Shown here: positions 34,429-44,799 of the stretch, piece after piece
Numbering within the stretch: the first letter of the stretch is position 1
Layout of the letters: every line of letters begins with the position of its first letter
DNA from: Chelydra serpentina
Taxonomy: Eukaryota; Chordata; Testudines; Chelydridae
Assembly: GCA_037349315.1 (NCBI GenBank)
Contig: JBAIAC010000008.1
Span: forward strand, 32,710,001 to 32,774,000
Direction: 5' to 3'
DNA: 64,000 bases
Position numbers and translations under genes: made by a program
The notes under the pieces: model-generated
Databases searched by the model: none
Seen by the model: only the letters and a program-made list of their open reading frames with translations
What the model was told of the DNA's origin: nothing

Positions 34429-35558
34429 TGTCACTGTGCATTAGTGGGTCACAACTGAGAACACTAAATTCAAGACAAACTGCTGAGAGACCACCCCAAA
34501 ACTGAGGGTTATTCTCACATAAAATATACCAGACCAGCAACAAAAGTAAACTTCTGTTTCACCACACTGGCTAACAAAAAGTCAGAAAAGCAGTTTCCTT
34601 GGGTATTCCAGTCCTTGTATCACCACCAAAAACACTCAACTTAATGATGAGTGATTATTTAAAACCAATGTCATCAACCAAAGTGTTCTTCTGCTCACAA
34701 GGTCCAGCCACACACCCAAGTCAATATACAACTCAGATCTTACCCAATAATCACACCGTTGCCAGTCCTTTAGTCTCTAAAATCTAAAGGTTTTTTTATA
34801 AAAAGAAAGAAAGAAAGCTGAGAGTTAAAATTGGTTAAAGGAATCAAATACATACACTAATTGCAAAGTTATTGGATCAGGCTTGTAGCAGTGATGGAAT
34901 AAACTGCTGGCTTGTTATGTCTCTGGTTTCTCCCAAATCATTGGAAGGTCCTCAGTCCTTTGGTTAGAATGTTCCCATTAGTACAAGTTCATAGTCCAAA
35001 GGTCTGAGCGGGAAAGAGGCAAAATGGAGATGCTTTCAGGGCCTTTTATAGCTCCTGCCATGTGGAGGGAAACTCAGTGTTTCAAACAAAATCCTCCACA
35101 CATCTTGTGGAAAAATACAGGTAACAAGATGGAGTTTAGTGTCACATGGTTTCGTCACATGCTCTTGCATACTCCACTGAGTCATAGCAGGGGCCACCAC
35201 CCTTACTCTAATTAGTACGTTCACATGAAAGTTCATCAGGTGTGTATGGATGTTTTCCATGCTCCATTGTGAGTTAAGTGTTTCTTGATGGGTCATTTGA
35301 CTTGAATAGTCCCTTCAAGATGCACAGGCTAAATACCTTGTGGGTATCACCACATGAGCAAATACATTGAAAATACAGGTACATGATCAATATTCATAAC
35401 TTAAGATACAAAAATGATGCATGCATGCAAATAGGATAATCATATTCAGCAAATCATAACATTCCCATAGACTGCTTACATGATATACTTTGTGTAAGAT
35501 TTGTTGTAATTATATAACAGTGATCTACATAGTCATATTTTAATCACATAACATCACA
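34429..35558 (-). mobile_element. solo LTR, 1.13 kb, with 5-bp TSD
   Basis: Starts TGTCACTG and ends ACATCACA, flanked by CTTGG on both sides (34424-34428 and 35559-35563). The minus-strand orientation is supported by a canonical TATAAAAG at 35043-35050 (read on the minus strand) inside GGAGCTATAAAAGGCCC. The right third (about 35265-35520) resembles 21195-21400 of the other solo LTR: both hold AATATTCATAACTT and a GATGCATGCATGCAAA/GATACATGCATACAAA block. No internal retroelement sequence is adjacent. The element class is not determined. Confidence 0.8.
35043..35050 (-). promoter_or_regulatory. LTR TATA box
   Basis: TATAAAAG on the minus strand inside the solo LTR, placed as a U3 promoter would be. 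Inferred from sequence only. Confidence 0.55.
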
Positions 35559-35563
35559 CTTGG

Positions 35564-36000
35564 GAGGACAGGGGAGAAGAATTTGGATCAAGCTTTGAAC
35601 AAAAGTTTCACTCATCTTTTGCTTTCTCCAAAAGCAGTTTAACTACCAATAATATCTATCTGTCTTCTATCGTCCAAAAGTGACATGAGCTCATGTGAAT
35701 ATTTGAAGATGCTTTAGAGCAATTTTAGCTTCCCATTAATTTTAACAGAAATTTTTGTGTAAACCATAAGAATTGTTATTGTGTACCCATAAACTTCTTT
35801 TTGTCAGTATATGTCACTATACCTGATAGATACCCTTTTAAGGTTTTATAGATTGTACTCTGAAATAAATTAGAAGTCCATGTAGGTTGTGTAAGATAGA
35901 TGCAGACTGAAGCTTGATACCAGAGCTACCGTCTCACTGATTTCTGAATCTACTTATCCCCACATTGTGTCACAAGTTCCTCTGAAAGAAAGACATATAG
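35564..36000. other. no gene seen
   Basis: AT-rich spacer between the solo LTR and the gypsy pol remnant. No 5' LTR or gag is recognisable here. Confidence 0.5.
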
Positions 36001-36010
36001 CAGATAAAAA

Positions 36011-36607
36011 TTGGCTCCAAAGGAGATAATCCAGGTGAAAATTCAACTAGATGGACAATCTGTTGTTTTCCCCTTTTTTGTGATTAAAAGTTCTAGGCTT
36101 GAGACGCGCAAGCTGAATTGGACCAAGATCAAGGTGATCACTAAAGCACCTCAAAATCTTCGCGAAATACTAGACAGACCCTCCAAAGTTTTTGAAAAAG
36201 AGCTTGGACAGAGGAGCAACATGTCAGTGAAGCTCACTTTTAAGTCTGATAGCCAGCCACAATATTCCAAGCCCAGAGTTATGCCGCATATTCTGAGACT
36301 TCTGGAGAAAGCTGTTTTGGACCACTTAGTCCTGTCACCAGTTTCACAGAGTGAGGGAGCTACAATGAATCCAGTTTCATGTGCAGACCATTATCCACTA
36401 CCTTGTATTGAAGATTTGTTTGCTACTCTTCGTAGAGGAGAGTGTTTCAGTAAATTGGATTTGCCTAGTGTATACCTACAAATGGAGATTGATTTGGCAT
36501 CTTGCAAATATCTTACAATCAACATGCAAAAAGGCTTATTTTGTTACAACAGGTTGCCTTTTAGCATCAGATTGGCACCTTCCCTATTCCAGAAAGCCAT
36601 AGGCTGA
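36011..36607 (+). pseudogene. gypsy reverse transcriptase remnant
   Basis: 198 codons. DHYPLPCIEDLFATL and FSKLDLPSVYLQMEID match the first RT catalytic motif (F-x-K-L-D-L-x-x-x-Y), and GLFCYNRLPFSIRLAPSLFQ the following conserved block. The frame ends at TGA immediately after FQKAIG. The region that should hold the second catalytic motif (Y-x-D-D, about 36625-36650) is shortened by a small deletion, and only a DIL-like remnant remains. The enzyme is therefore dead. Confidence 0.85.
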
Positions 36608-36659
36608 GACCCTGAAGGGACTGAACAGAGTTTGACATCTTGTTACAGGAAAGGATCAT

Positions 36660-37420
36660 TAGGTTCATCTTCAAAATTTGGATGCTGTCTTGAAATGTTT
36701 GGAAGACCATGGACTGAGAGTACATTGAGACAAATCTGAGTTTTTCAAACCTTCAGTTGAATATGTTGGACATGTAATTGATGCCACAGGCATAAGAAAA
36801 TTGCCAGAGAAAAAGAAGGTTGTTCCTGACGTGCCCCTGCCAGAGAACATGTCACGTTTACATTCATTCTTAGGACTGCTTAACTGCTATGATAAATTTC
36901 TGCATATCTGGCTACAATATTGGCACCTCTACACGAACTCTTACACGCAAAGAAAAAAATGGAAATGGATTAAAGATTGTTACTGTGTTTTTAAAGAAGC
37001 AAAGAAATAGCTTCTTATGCACTTGATGTGTCACTACCATTGCATTTGGCGTTTGATAAATTGCCATATGAAGTGGGTGCAGTTCTTTCCCACTTTTTTC
37101 CTGCTTGCCTTCGCTTCATGAACATTAGCCACGCTGAAAAGAACTATGCACAAATAGAGTGAGAAGCTCTCAGCATTATCATCAGAATTCGTAAATTTCA
37201 TACTTATCTATATGGTAGACATTTTACCTTGCTGATGGATCATTGCCCATTAATTTCAATTTTTGGGCCAAAACATGGAATTCTGTCATTTGCTGCTGCT
37301 TGTATACAATGATGGGCATTGCTACTTTCAGCTCATTCCTATACTATACAATTCCATAAAGGTATTCAGCATGGAAATGCTGATGGGCTGTCACACCTGC
37401 CATGCCCAAACTCTCATCAA
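36660..37420 (+). pseudogene. gypsy RT C-terminus and RNase H remnant
   Basis: Pieces in shifting frames: LPENMSRLHSFLGLLNCYDKF (36801-37010), then codons matching the RNase H start (LPLHLAFDKLPYEVGAVLSH near 37040), NYAQIE near 37140, [20 protein letters not shown] near 37190 and the QHGNADGLSHLPC end at 37319-37522. This order is diagnostic for Ty3/gypsy elements. Confidence 0.8.
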
Positions 37421-37599
37421 CCCATAGAAATTTCAGACAAAGTGATATATCTCAATGTGATGGGCTGGTTACCAATTGCTAGAACAGATATCAACAAAGA
37501 AAATGTTGTGCTTCCTTTGTGAAAGGAATGGTACAACAGGGTACAGCGCTGGATCACCAGTTGACATAATTTGTGTCAAATCAGTGTGAATTATCTGTG

Positions 37600-37945
37600 A
37601 ATAATGGTGCAAATGATCATTCAGAAATCTCTTCAGTCTCAGGTTTTGGAAGCTCTTCATGAAGGTCATTTTGGCATTGGATGGATGAAGGCTATATTCT
37701 GGAGTCATGTCTGGTAGCCAGAGACTGAAAAAGATATTGAGAGCAAGGCAAAGTGTTGTACTACATGTCAGCAAATTCAGCATGATCCTGGCCCAGCTCA
37801 TCTACACCCTTGGTAATGGCCTCGGACTCCTTGGATGTGTGTAGAAAGTTATATGGTTTTGGACATAATCAATGCCCATTCAAAATGGCCAGAGGTTTTC
37901 AGAATGATTTCTGCTACATGATAGCTACTAAAGACCATTACATAG
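37600..37945 (+). pseudogene. gypsy integrase N-terminal remnant
   Basis: Reads VLEALHEGHFGIGWMKA and, further on, CCTTCQQIQHDPGPA, the HHCC zinc-binding module of the integrase. It is followed by sequence encoding VMDIINAHSKWPEVFRMISA, where the D of the integrase core is expected. One stop (TAG) falls inside the zinc module (near 37717). Interrupted at about 37945. Confidence 0.75.
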
Positions 37946-38350
37946 ACGTAGGAACTAAGGGTGTGGGGGGTGTTGCAGCACCCCTAGTTTTTGCACGGGG
38001 TCCCAGCTGCCAGCCCCGTGCCCGGGGCTCTGCTACTGGCCCTGCATGTGGGCTCCCAGTTGCCGCTGGACCCACTCCTGGGGCTCCACTCCCAGACCCG
38101 CACGCGGGGTCCTGGCTACTGCCGGCCCCATGCTCGGGGCTCCACTGCCGGCATCGCACACGGTGTCCTGGCTGCCGCTAGACCCGCGCTCAGGGCTCTG
38201 CTGCTGGCCCTGCGTGCAGGGTCCCGGCTGCCACCAGCCCCATGCTTGGGGTCCTGGCTGCCAGCCCTGCACCTGGGGCTCTGCTCCTGTCCGTAGCTGC
38301 TCACCATCTGCCGCAGAGTTGCAGGAGAGTAGGAGAGCAGAGTTGCAGAG
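37946..38350. mobile_element. GC-rich MITE head with minisatellite
   Basis: Begins GTAGGAACTAAGGGTGTGGG and TTGCAGCACCCC, which resembles the left end of a turtle hAT MITE family. It then expands into a 56-bp tandem array. No matching right end was found before the Harbinger-like sequence at 38360. Multiple frames of 70-120 codons across both strands come from the array and are not genes. Confidence 0.55.
38024..38295. repeat. 56-bp minisatellite
   Basis: Units start at 38024, 38080, 38136 and 38192, with a partial unit at 38248: exact 56-bp phase, each beginning (A/G)GGGCTC. Units share CTGGC...GCC...GACCC/GCCCC...C patterns at moderate divergence. The GC-rich array sits in an AT-rich neighbourhood. 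Confidence 0.88.
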
Positions 38351-38359
38351 GAAGCAGTG

Positions 38360-38817
38360 AATCCGTACACCATGGACGAGGATGGCTAGCAGTCCTACTG
38401 CACCATCTGCTGCGAAGGCACCCAGGAGCTGCAGCAGTGACAGTGAGCTAAGTGGGCTCCATGCTTGCCGTGGTATGGCATCTGCATGGGTAACCCAGGA
38501 AAAAAGGCGTAAAACGATTGTCTGCCGTTGCTTTCATGGAGGGAGGGGTGACTGACGACATGAACCTAAAACCACCCGCAACAATGTTTTTGCCCCATCA
38601 GGCATTGGGAACTTAACCCAGAATTCCAATGGGCAGCGGAGACTGCAGGAACTGTGGGATAGCTACCCACAGTGCACCGCTCTGTAAGTCAATGCTAGCC
38701 ATGGTAGTGAGGATGCACTCTGCCGACTTAATGCGCTTAGTGTGCACACTGTATAAAATCTCTTCCGAAAAATCGACTTCTATAAAATCAACCTAATTTC
38801 ATAGTGTAGATATACCC
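38360..38817 (+). mobile_element. Harbinger element, right part
   Basis: Ends ATAGTGTAGATATACCC at 38817 followed by TTA (38818-38820), a typical PIF/Harbinger terminus and target-site half. Internal text (ATGGACGAGGATGGCTAGCA, GCTGCAGCAGTGACAGTGAG, CAGGAACTGTGGGATAGCTA) matches the end region of a family I have seen repeatedly in turtles. The left terminus is missing; the piece joins the minisatellite block directly. Confidence 0.6.
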
Positions 38818-39326
38818 TTAGTGTGGACTTGCAACTATGGATGTGCAATGAAATAGGTACCTGGAGAACTTGTAAAATTCCTGAGACTTGTTTCATTTGT
38901 GATAAAACTACCTGACAGTATTTTATGGAAATGATTTATGGAGCAGTTGCAGCCTTAACAAATCTGGGGATGTTCCAGCAGGACTTTCTGTTTCTCCAAT
39001 CAAACATCCTTCTGTTACAACCTAATTTTGATGACTTGTTGGGAGAAACTTTGGTATGGGATCCAGTTGATGCTTTACCATTAACTGTTCCTGTTGTTCA
39101 GGACACTGACACACCACCATCACTCTGTTTTCCCAAGAGCGTGCAAAAACAAGTGGTGTGCCTGTGAAATTGTTTAGTAAATGAGTTGCTATTCCAGGGC
39201 AGAATAATCCCTTGAAACTTGAGAGTCTGTGGTACTCTACCCAAAACTATTAGTTTGGTTATATAGTGCTTTATGTTAGCCATGTAAATAATAATGTATG
39301 CATATTTGGGAAGTTTTTTAAAGTAT

Positions 39327-39521
39327 GGCGGAGGAATGTGATGTCCCGTCCCTTTAAATGTTTGAGCACTTCATCTCCCTCCCCTGGTGCAAAGCCTCAT
39401 ATTCATGTTGTTTTTAGTTTTGCAGCAAGAACAATAAAGCCACCACCACTGCAGACAGCAGTGTTTCTAACAGCTCCCTCTGTGTCTATGTCTATCTCCT
39501 CTGCTGGGCCCAAATATAACA
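39327..39521 (+). repeat. putative gypsy polypurine tract and 3' LTR
   Basis: GGCGGAGGAA precedes TGTGATGTCC (LTR start, TG). AATAAA lies at 39433-39438, and the stretch closes at TATAACA (39521, CA). No 5' LTR is available to compare, so the limits are inferred. Confidence 0.5.
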
Positions 39522-39980
39522 ATTACAGTGCAGCAAATGAATAGTTTTGATTATATAATGAACTAAATGGTAAATTAATTAATTCATGGTTCTCCCTCAG
39601 GTTTTACTCCCAGAAGCATGGGAACATGTGTTTGCTGACTCCTTACAATTGAAAATTATTGATTTCCTTTAGGAATTCATTCTTTTTGACTGGAATAAGT
39701 CCATTTTATTCAAATCAACAATATAAATCAATAAAACACATAATCTTTTCCCCTTTTTGCCAAAAGCTTTATTTAATGTTTGAATTATTTACATTTCCTT
39801 CAAAACTTAAATATGGATAAAATGCAAAAGCTATTTCCTTTTATGAAACAAATAAATGGGTTTGTTATGCTGATGTTCTAGTTCATGATATTTCTTAGCT
39901 ATAATTGCTGAGTAACAGAACAATCCAGGGTAGCAAACTGGCCCCATCAAAGTCACTGGGAGTATTCCTATAAACTTCAG
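39522..39980. other. no gene seen
   Basis: AT-rich sequence, nothing recognised. Confidence 0.5.
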
Positions 39981-40007
39981 TAGAGGCAGGATTTCACACA
40001 GAGGCCT

Positions 40008-40190
40008 GACGACAGAGCATAGGACTATGAACCAGAAAACCTTGGTTCTGTTCCTGGCTTTGCCACTGCTGTTCTGTATAGCTATGGCCAAGTCACTTCA
40101 CCAGCTTTCTGGGCCTCTGTTTCCTTTTCCAACCTTTGTCTGTCTATCTACATATATGTAAGCTCTTCAGGAAAGGAACTGTCTGTAACA
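40008..40190. repeat. MIR-like SINE
   Basis: CATAGGACTATGAACCAGAA, then CTTGGTTCTGTTCCTGGCTT, TGCCACTGCTG, GGCCAAGTCACTTCACC and CTCTGTTTCC follow the MIR order. The tail TGTAAGCTCTTCAGGAAAGG is a common amniote SINE tail. Confidence 0.7.
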
Positions 40191-40439
40191 GCTTAGCACT
40201 AGTGAATGAGTCACTTTCACAGATACTCCTATCAGTCCACAATCTGAAGTTCTCACTTTCTTGTTATTAGGTACCTTCTGCGGCAAAACTCACACTGAAT
40301 TCTGCTATCAGCTTCTCTGCTGCGGTCCCTTCGGCCTCCACAGCAGGACATGTGTAAATTAGAGGATGATTCAGTCCAAGTGAGCATTTAGCTTGAATAA
40401 AGATTGAGCGTTCTGATTTGCCTATAGGAACAGGTCTGC

Positions 40440-41380
40440 GTTAACTCTGGAGAGGCCTCCTCTTTTGGCATGGCCTGGCAGGCAACACTAGAGATGTTAA
40501 CATAGATGATGCATAGGGGAGGCATGCAGGGTTAATCATTCTCCCACATTTCTGCTTGGCCTGCCTGGGGAGAGTGAGAGGGGCTCTGTCCTTCTCCTGC
40601 TGAGCCTGCTCCTGGCAAGCTTGGCCCCTGTCCCTAGTAGCCGGGCCTGGGCAGGGAGCAGAGGGCACAGGACCAGCCGCTTCTCATGCCGGCAGCTCTG
40701 GATTGCTCTGTGCAGTGTACTGGCTGCCTGCGAGAGCCCAGCTGGGGAAGCAGTGGCAGCCTGCCCCCTTTTCTCCCTGGCCGTCAGGCCCAGGCAGGGA
40801 GCGGAGGAGGTGGGTTGCCACTGCTTCCTCTCTCTCAGGCAGCTGCCATGCTGAACAGAAGCAGAGACTTGGAGCAGCCAGCTTCAGACGGCATGAGAAG
40901 TGGCTCCATCCTGCTCCCTGCCCAGGCCTGGCTGCCAGGGAGAGCTGCTGAATGTGCCAGGGGTAGGGGAGGCAGAAGGGGAGAAGGACAGATCCCCCCG
41001 CGTGGTGAGGCAGAGAAAGTGCTGGGGCGCCGAGTCAGGATCAGGATGGAGGGTCAGTGGGGATGTTGCTGGGAGCAGATTCTCTGGCCTCTGCTCAGCC
41101 AGAGGTAGGGGCATTGCCCACACCCCATGCCTCTCCTGCTGAGGTGTCCTCGAGCTCTGGGAAGACACTGTTTCTGTGAGTCTCCCTGGGCTGGGGCTGG
41201 CCTCAGCAGCATGTGCTTCCCTCTCCTGTGGCTCCAGTCCCCCAGGAGCTGGCAGTATTGGCTGTCCTGTCCCAGGGAGGCGGGGCTGGAAGTTCCTCCC
41301 AGAGGAGACACGTGGGGTGGTCACATGTGCCACCCTTTACATTGTTGGCCCCCCCAGTATCAGGTGGCACCAGTCATCTA
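40440..41380. other. GC-rich block of unknown origin
   Basis: About 900 bp of G/C-rich, CpG-poor sequence in an AT-rich region. Long overlapping frames occur on both strands (up to 149 codons), as expected from composition. Repeated text such as CCCAGGCAGGGAGC, CTGCCTGC and GGGCAGGGAGCAGAGG suggests internal repetition. No domain, no CpG island signature and no transposon ends were seen. It may be an old GC-rich MITE or LTR. Confidence 0.4.
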
Positions 41381-41389
41381 TGGGCTCTA

Positions 41390-42450
41390 ACCTTATACAG
41401 TCTTTGGACTCGGATGATCTCAAGAGCTGTGATTGTACTCTGCCCCTGCATGTGGGACATGAGGGGAGAAGGTGCTTTCATTGTCCCCGCTTGCACATCC
41501 ATGCAGGATCTTAATGCATGAATGTAAATACAGCAGAGTGTGTGCCAGGAACGTGTAATTGAAATTCTCTGAAACTAGCTTGAAAACCAGTTATAGCCCA
41601 CTCTTTAGCCAGGTATTGGAAAGTAAATTTCAGAGTTCATGTGTGCAGGTATGATGTTGCCAATTTTTGTTTTTAAGCAAGCCTTTAAACTATAATGTTT
41701 CACGTTTTTCCTGCACAGTGTTGTTATATCACTTTTATGAAACTGAGAGGGATACTGGGGGTGTATACTCATGTAGAACTGAAGTGAGCCGCTGCGCATC
41801 ATTCCTCTTACAATTTTGTATACCTACTGTTAATTTTATTCTCGTTCCAAGGGTCTTCCTGGATAGTATCTGAAAATAGTTTAAAGTATGACATTTCTTA
41901 GTCTGTTTCGGTACACAATAAACTTAGAGAGAGTGTGAATGTGTGATAGGCTGTGTCCTGAAGATTTTGTCTTGTCTGTTGTATCATTCTTACTCAGTGT
42001 GGGTAGCCATAAAATAGATTAAATTTTCATTCCACATTAAGTGGGTTTTAAATTCTTCAGTTCATTGATACAGACTATTGCATCCTTCAAGGATTGGAAG
42101 TAATTTATCATTGGTTTAAAAATTACCCCCTTCACTTTCACCAGATACAAAGGAGAACTTGATTCCCTATTCCTCTCAATCTGTAATTTTAGTCCATTAA
42201 ACTGGATTACTCTAGCTTCTGTGACAGATATTACAACCACATGCAGTATCTTTGGTGACTGTATTTTATTAAGTGTATGACTTATTTATCAGTGTGGTCC
42301 ACTGATTGTAAGCAACTCCATGAGGGGAGGATTCCCACAGCTCTAGGAACAGTGGAGGATGATTACTAGAGACTAAGATTGCAAACAGCTCCAGAGAAGT
42401 ACCACTCCCTGCAGTGGTTGGAATGTAAAAGAAGTTAAGCAAGTTAAAGT
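41390..42450. other. no gene seen
   Basis: Ordinary AT-rich sequence without recognised features. Confidence 0.5.
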
Positions 42451-42541
42451 AGTATGGGCTGGATGAATGGACTATAAGGTGGATACAAAGCTGGCTAGAT
42501 CATCAGGCTCAGCGGGTAGTGATCAATGGCTCCATGTCTAG

Positions 42542-42880
42542 TTGGCTGCCAGTATCAAGCGGAGTGCCCCAAGGGTTTGTCTGGGGCCGGTTTTGTTCAA
42601 TATCTTCATTAATGATCTGGAGGATGGAGTGGATTGCACCCTCAGCAAGTTTGCAGATGACACTAAACTGGGAGGAGTGGTAGATACGCTGGAGGGTAGG
42701 GATAGGATGCAGAGGGACCTAGACAAATTAGAGGATTGGGCCAAAAGAAATCTGATGAGGTTCAATAAGGATAAGAGTTCTGCACTTAGGACAGAAGAAT
42801 CCCATGCACTACTACAGACTAGGGACCGAGTGGCTAGGCAGCTGTTCTGCAGAAAAAGACCTAGGGGTTACAGTGGATGA
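42542..42880 (+). pseudogene. CR1 reverse transcriptase palm fragment
   Basis: 112 codons: [56 protein letters not shown]. It includes the catalytic FADD. A one-base loss near 42782 shifts the remainder out of frame. Confidence 0.88.
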
Positions 42881-43490
42881 GAAGCTGGATATGAGTCAAC
42901 AGTGTGCCCTTGCTGCCAAGAAGGCTAACAGCATTTTGGGCTGTATAAGTAGAAGCATTGCCAGCAGATCGAGGGACGTGATCATTCCCCTCTATTCGGC
43001 ATTGGTGAGACCACATCTAGAGTACTGTGTCCTGTTTTGGGCCACACACTACAAGAAGGATGTGAAAAAATTGGAAATAGTCCAGCGGAGGGCAACAAAA
43101 ATGATTAGGGGTCTGGAGCACATGACTTATGAGAAGAGGCTGAGGGAACTGGAGTTAGTTAGTCTGCAGAAGACAAGAATGAGAGGGGATTTGATAGCTG
43201 CTTTCAATAATTATCTGAAAGGGGGTTCCAAAGAGGATGGATCTAGGCTGTTCTCAGTGGTAGCAGATGACAGAACAAGGAGTAATGGCCTCAAGTTGCA
43301 GTGGGGGAGGTTTAAGTTGGATATTAGGAAAAACTTTTTCACTAGGAGGGTGGTGAAGCACTGGAATGGGTTACCTAGGAAAATGGTGGAATCTCCTTCC
43401 TTACTGTTTTTTAAGGTCAGGCTTGACAAAGTCCTGGCTGGAATGATTTTGTTGGGGATTGGTCCTGCTTTGAGCAGGGGGTTGGATTAA
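42804..43490 (+). pseudogene. CR1 ORF2 C-terminal part
   Basis: 228 codons uninterrupted. It contains [57 protein letters not shown] and, at the end, [20 protein letters not shown]. It corresponds to the thumb and C-terminus of the CR1 protein up to its normal stop region. Confidence 0.9.
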
Positions 43491-43539
43491 CTGACCTCCT
43501 GAGGTCCCTTCCTACCCTGATATTCTATGATTCTATGTA

Positions 43540-44160
43540 CTGGTTTAGGGCAGTATCAAGGACAGGCAAAGGACAAAGAAAAAACTCATGATATATACAC
43601 TGAGTTATAACAGATTTGGGGGTCTTCCTTTTGATTCATCAACTGGACAGGATATTCTGTCCTAAGATTGCCCCAACATTTGCTGAAGATTTGAAAAGAT
43701 TTTGGCCTACCAGGGTCCCATAAGACTGACGGGCTCTTTCTGTTATATTTATGAAGTTTGTAAATCCATTTATTTTAATAATATTGTTAATCCATTTCTT
43801 TTACCTAAGAATAAATGTGTTTGCTTTGGAAGAGTTGTCACTGGAAAAACCCAGTCATTGGCCTTGAAGTGGAACTAAAGAGCAGGGGGCTGGACACTAG
43901 TAAGACCTGCTTGGGATTGCCACAGTAAAAAAGCAGGGGGGTGTAGCCTAAAAACCCTGGTTCTGGAAAGAGAAGGGATATGAGTTCCTGTCCATAGAGG
44001 TGAAAGCTAGAGGCTTCAAACCTGAATGGGCATTTTCAGAGCAGATCATGAGATCAAAGATGCATTGACTCTGAAACTGTGTCAGCTCCTTCTTAGTTTC
44101 TGCAATCATCTTGGTAAATATAATATTATTGTTATTATTCTCCAAGGGCAAATACAAAAC
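43540..44160. other. no gene seen
   Basis: No recognised features. Confidence 0.5.
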
Positions 44161-44161
44161 A

Positions 44162-44250
44162 TAGGGCCGGATCCTCAGCTTTTTAAAATGGACTCACTCC
44201 ATTGACATCATTTGAATTAACTTCAATTTACACCAGATGACGATTCAGCT
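44162..44250. repeat. ancient palindromic repeat
   Basis: GGGCCGGATCCTCAGC, CTCACTCCATTGACATCATT, then ATTTACACCAGATGACGATT mirrored. Member of the dispersed palindrome family. Confidence 0.5.
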
Positions 44251-44480
44251 TAATTATTCAATTTTTACCGTATTTGTTCCTGCAAAATTCCCCCTGACTT
44301 CCATTGGAATGTAGGCTGCTCAGCATGAGGCAAGCACCCACCATCGAAAAACTCAGCCAAAGCAGCTGAAGATTGGCAAAATTATAATCAAGTGTAAACA
44401 GTGTCTTATCATGGGAAATGCCAGGTATCCTTAACTCCAGGTCACTACTTGCACAGCCAGTAATACAATATTCTACAGAC

Positions 44481-44782
44481 CATATGCGCCAACTCTGTGG
44501 GTGCTCCATGACTGGAGCACCCATGGGGAAAAAATGGTGGGTGCTAACCAGTCACCGGTGGCTCTGCAGATCAGTGCCTCCCACTCCCTCCCAGTGCCTC
44601 CCACCCACCACGATAAGCTGTTCCATGGCAGTACAGGAGGTGCTGGGGGTGGAAAGGGGCGGGAATAGACAGGGCGGGAGCAGGAAGAGGTAGGGCAGGG
44701 ATGGGGCCTTGGAGGAAGGGGTGGAGTGGGGTGGGGCCGGGGGTCGAGAACTCCCCGGCACATTAGAAAGTCAGTGCCTCTG
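44481..44782. mobile_element. hAT MITE, second copy of the 12.6-kb family
   Basis: CATATGCGCCAACTCTGTGG at the left and the reverse complement of CAGAGGCACTGACTTTC at the right. Flanks CTACAGAC (44473-44480) and CTACATAC (44783-44790) form an 8-bp duplication with one mismatch. The first ~85 bp align with 12558-12640, including GGAGCACCCA and AATGGTGGGTGC. The interior is G-rich and lacks the 32-bp array. Frames on both strands are not genes. Confidence 0.82.
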
Positions 44783-44799
44783 CTACATACCACAATTTA

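Larger units (their letters stand above)
36003..39521 (+). mobile_element. Ty3/gypsy retrotransposon remnant
   Basis: The order is that of a gypsy pol: a protease-RT linker and reverse transcriptase (36011-36607), the RT tail and RNase H (about 36660-37420), then the integrase zinc-binding part (about 37625-37800). It continues to about 37945, where a composite DNA-transposon insertion interrupts it. After the insertion come a possible C-terminal tail, a purine tract (GGCGGAGGAA, 39327-39336) and a putative 3' LTR (39337-39521). No gag, protease or 5' LTR was found. Stops and frameshifts are frequent. Confidence 0.8.
42453..43537 (+). mobile_element. CR1 LINE, 3' 1.1 kb
   Basis: Begins in the reverse transcriptase palm. 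The nucleotide pattern for SGVPQG...[13 protein letters not shown] is near 42565-42625, and the catalytic FADDTKL near 42648-42670. It continues to the C-terminus and the octamer tail TATTCTATGATTCTATG (ends 43537). The last 80 bp are almost identical to the tail of the SINE at 60839-61018. One frameshift near 42780-42870 splits the protein into two overlapping frames, and the damage is otherwise light, so this is one of the younger CR1 copies here. Confidence 0.93.

Noticed and set aside
37810..38451. Eight overlapping frames of 69-123 codons
   Set aside because: Produced by the 56-bp array on both strands and in several frames at once. A real gene would favour one frame.
40686..41521. Frames of 80-149 codons on both strands
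   Set aside because: Composition-driven frames in a GC-rich block, with no recognisable domain, splice sites or promoter.
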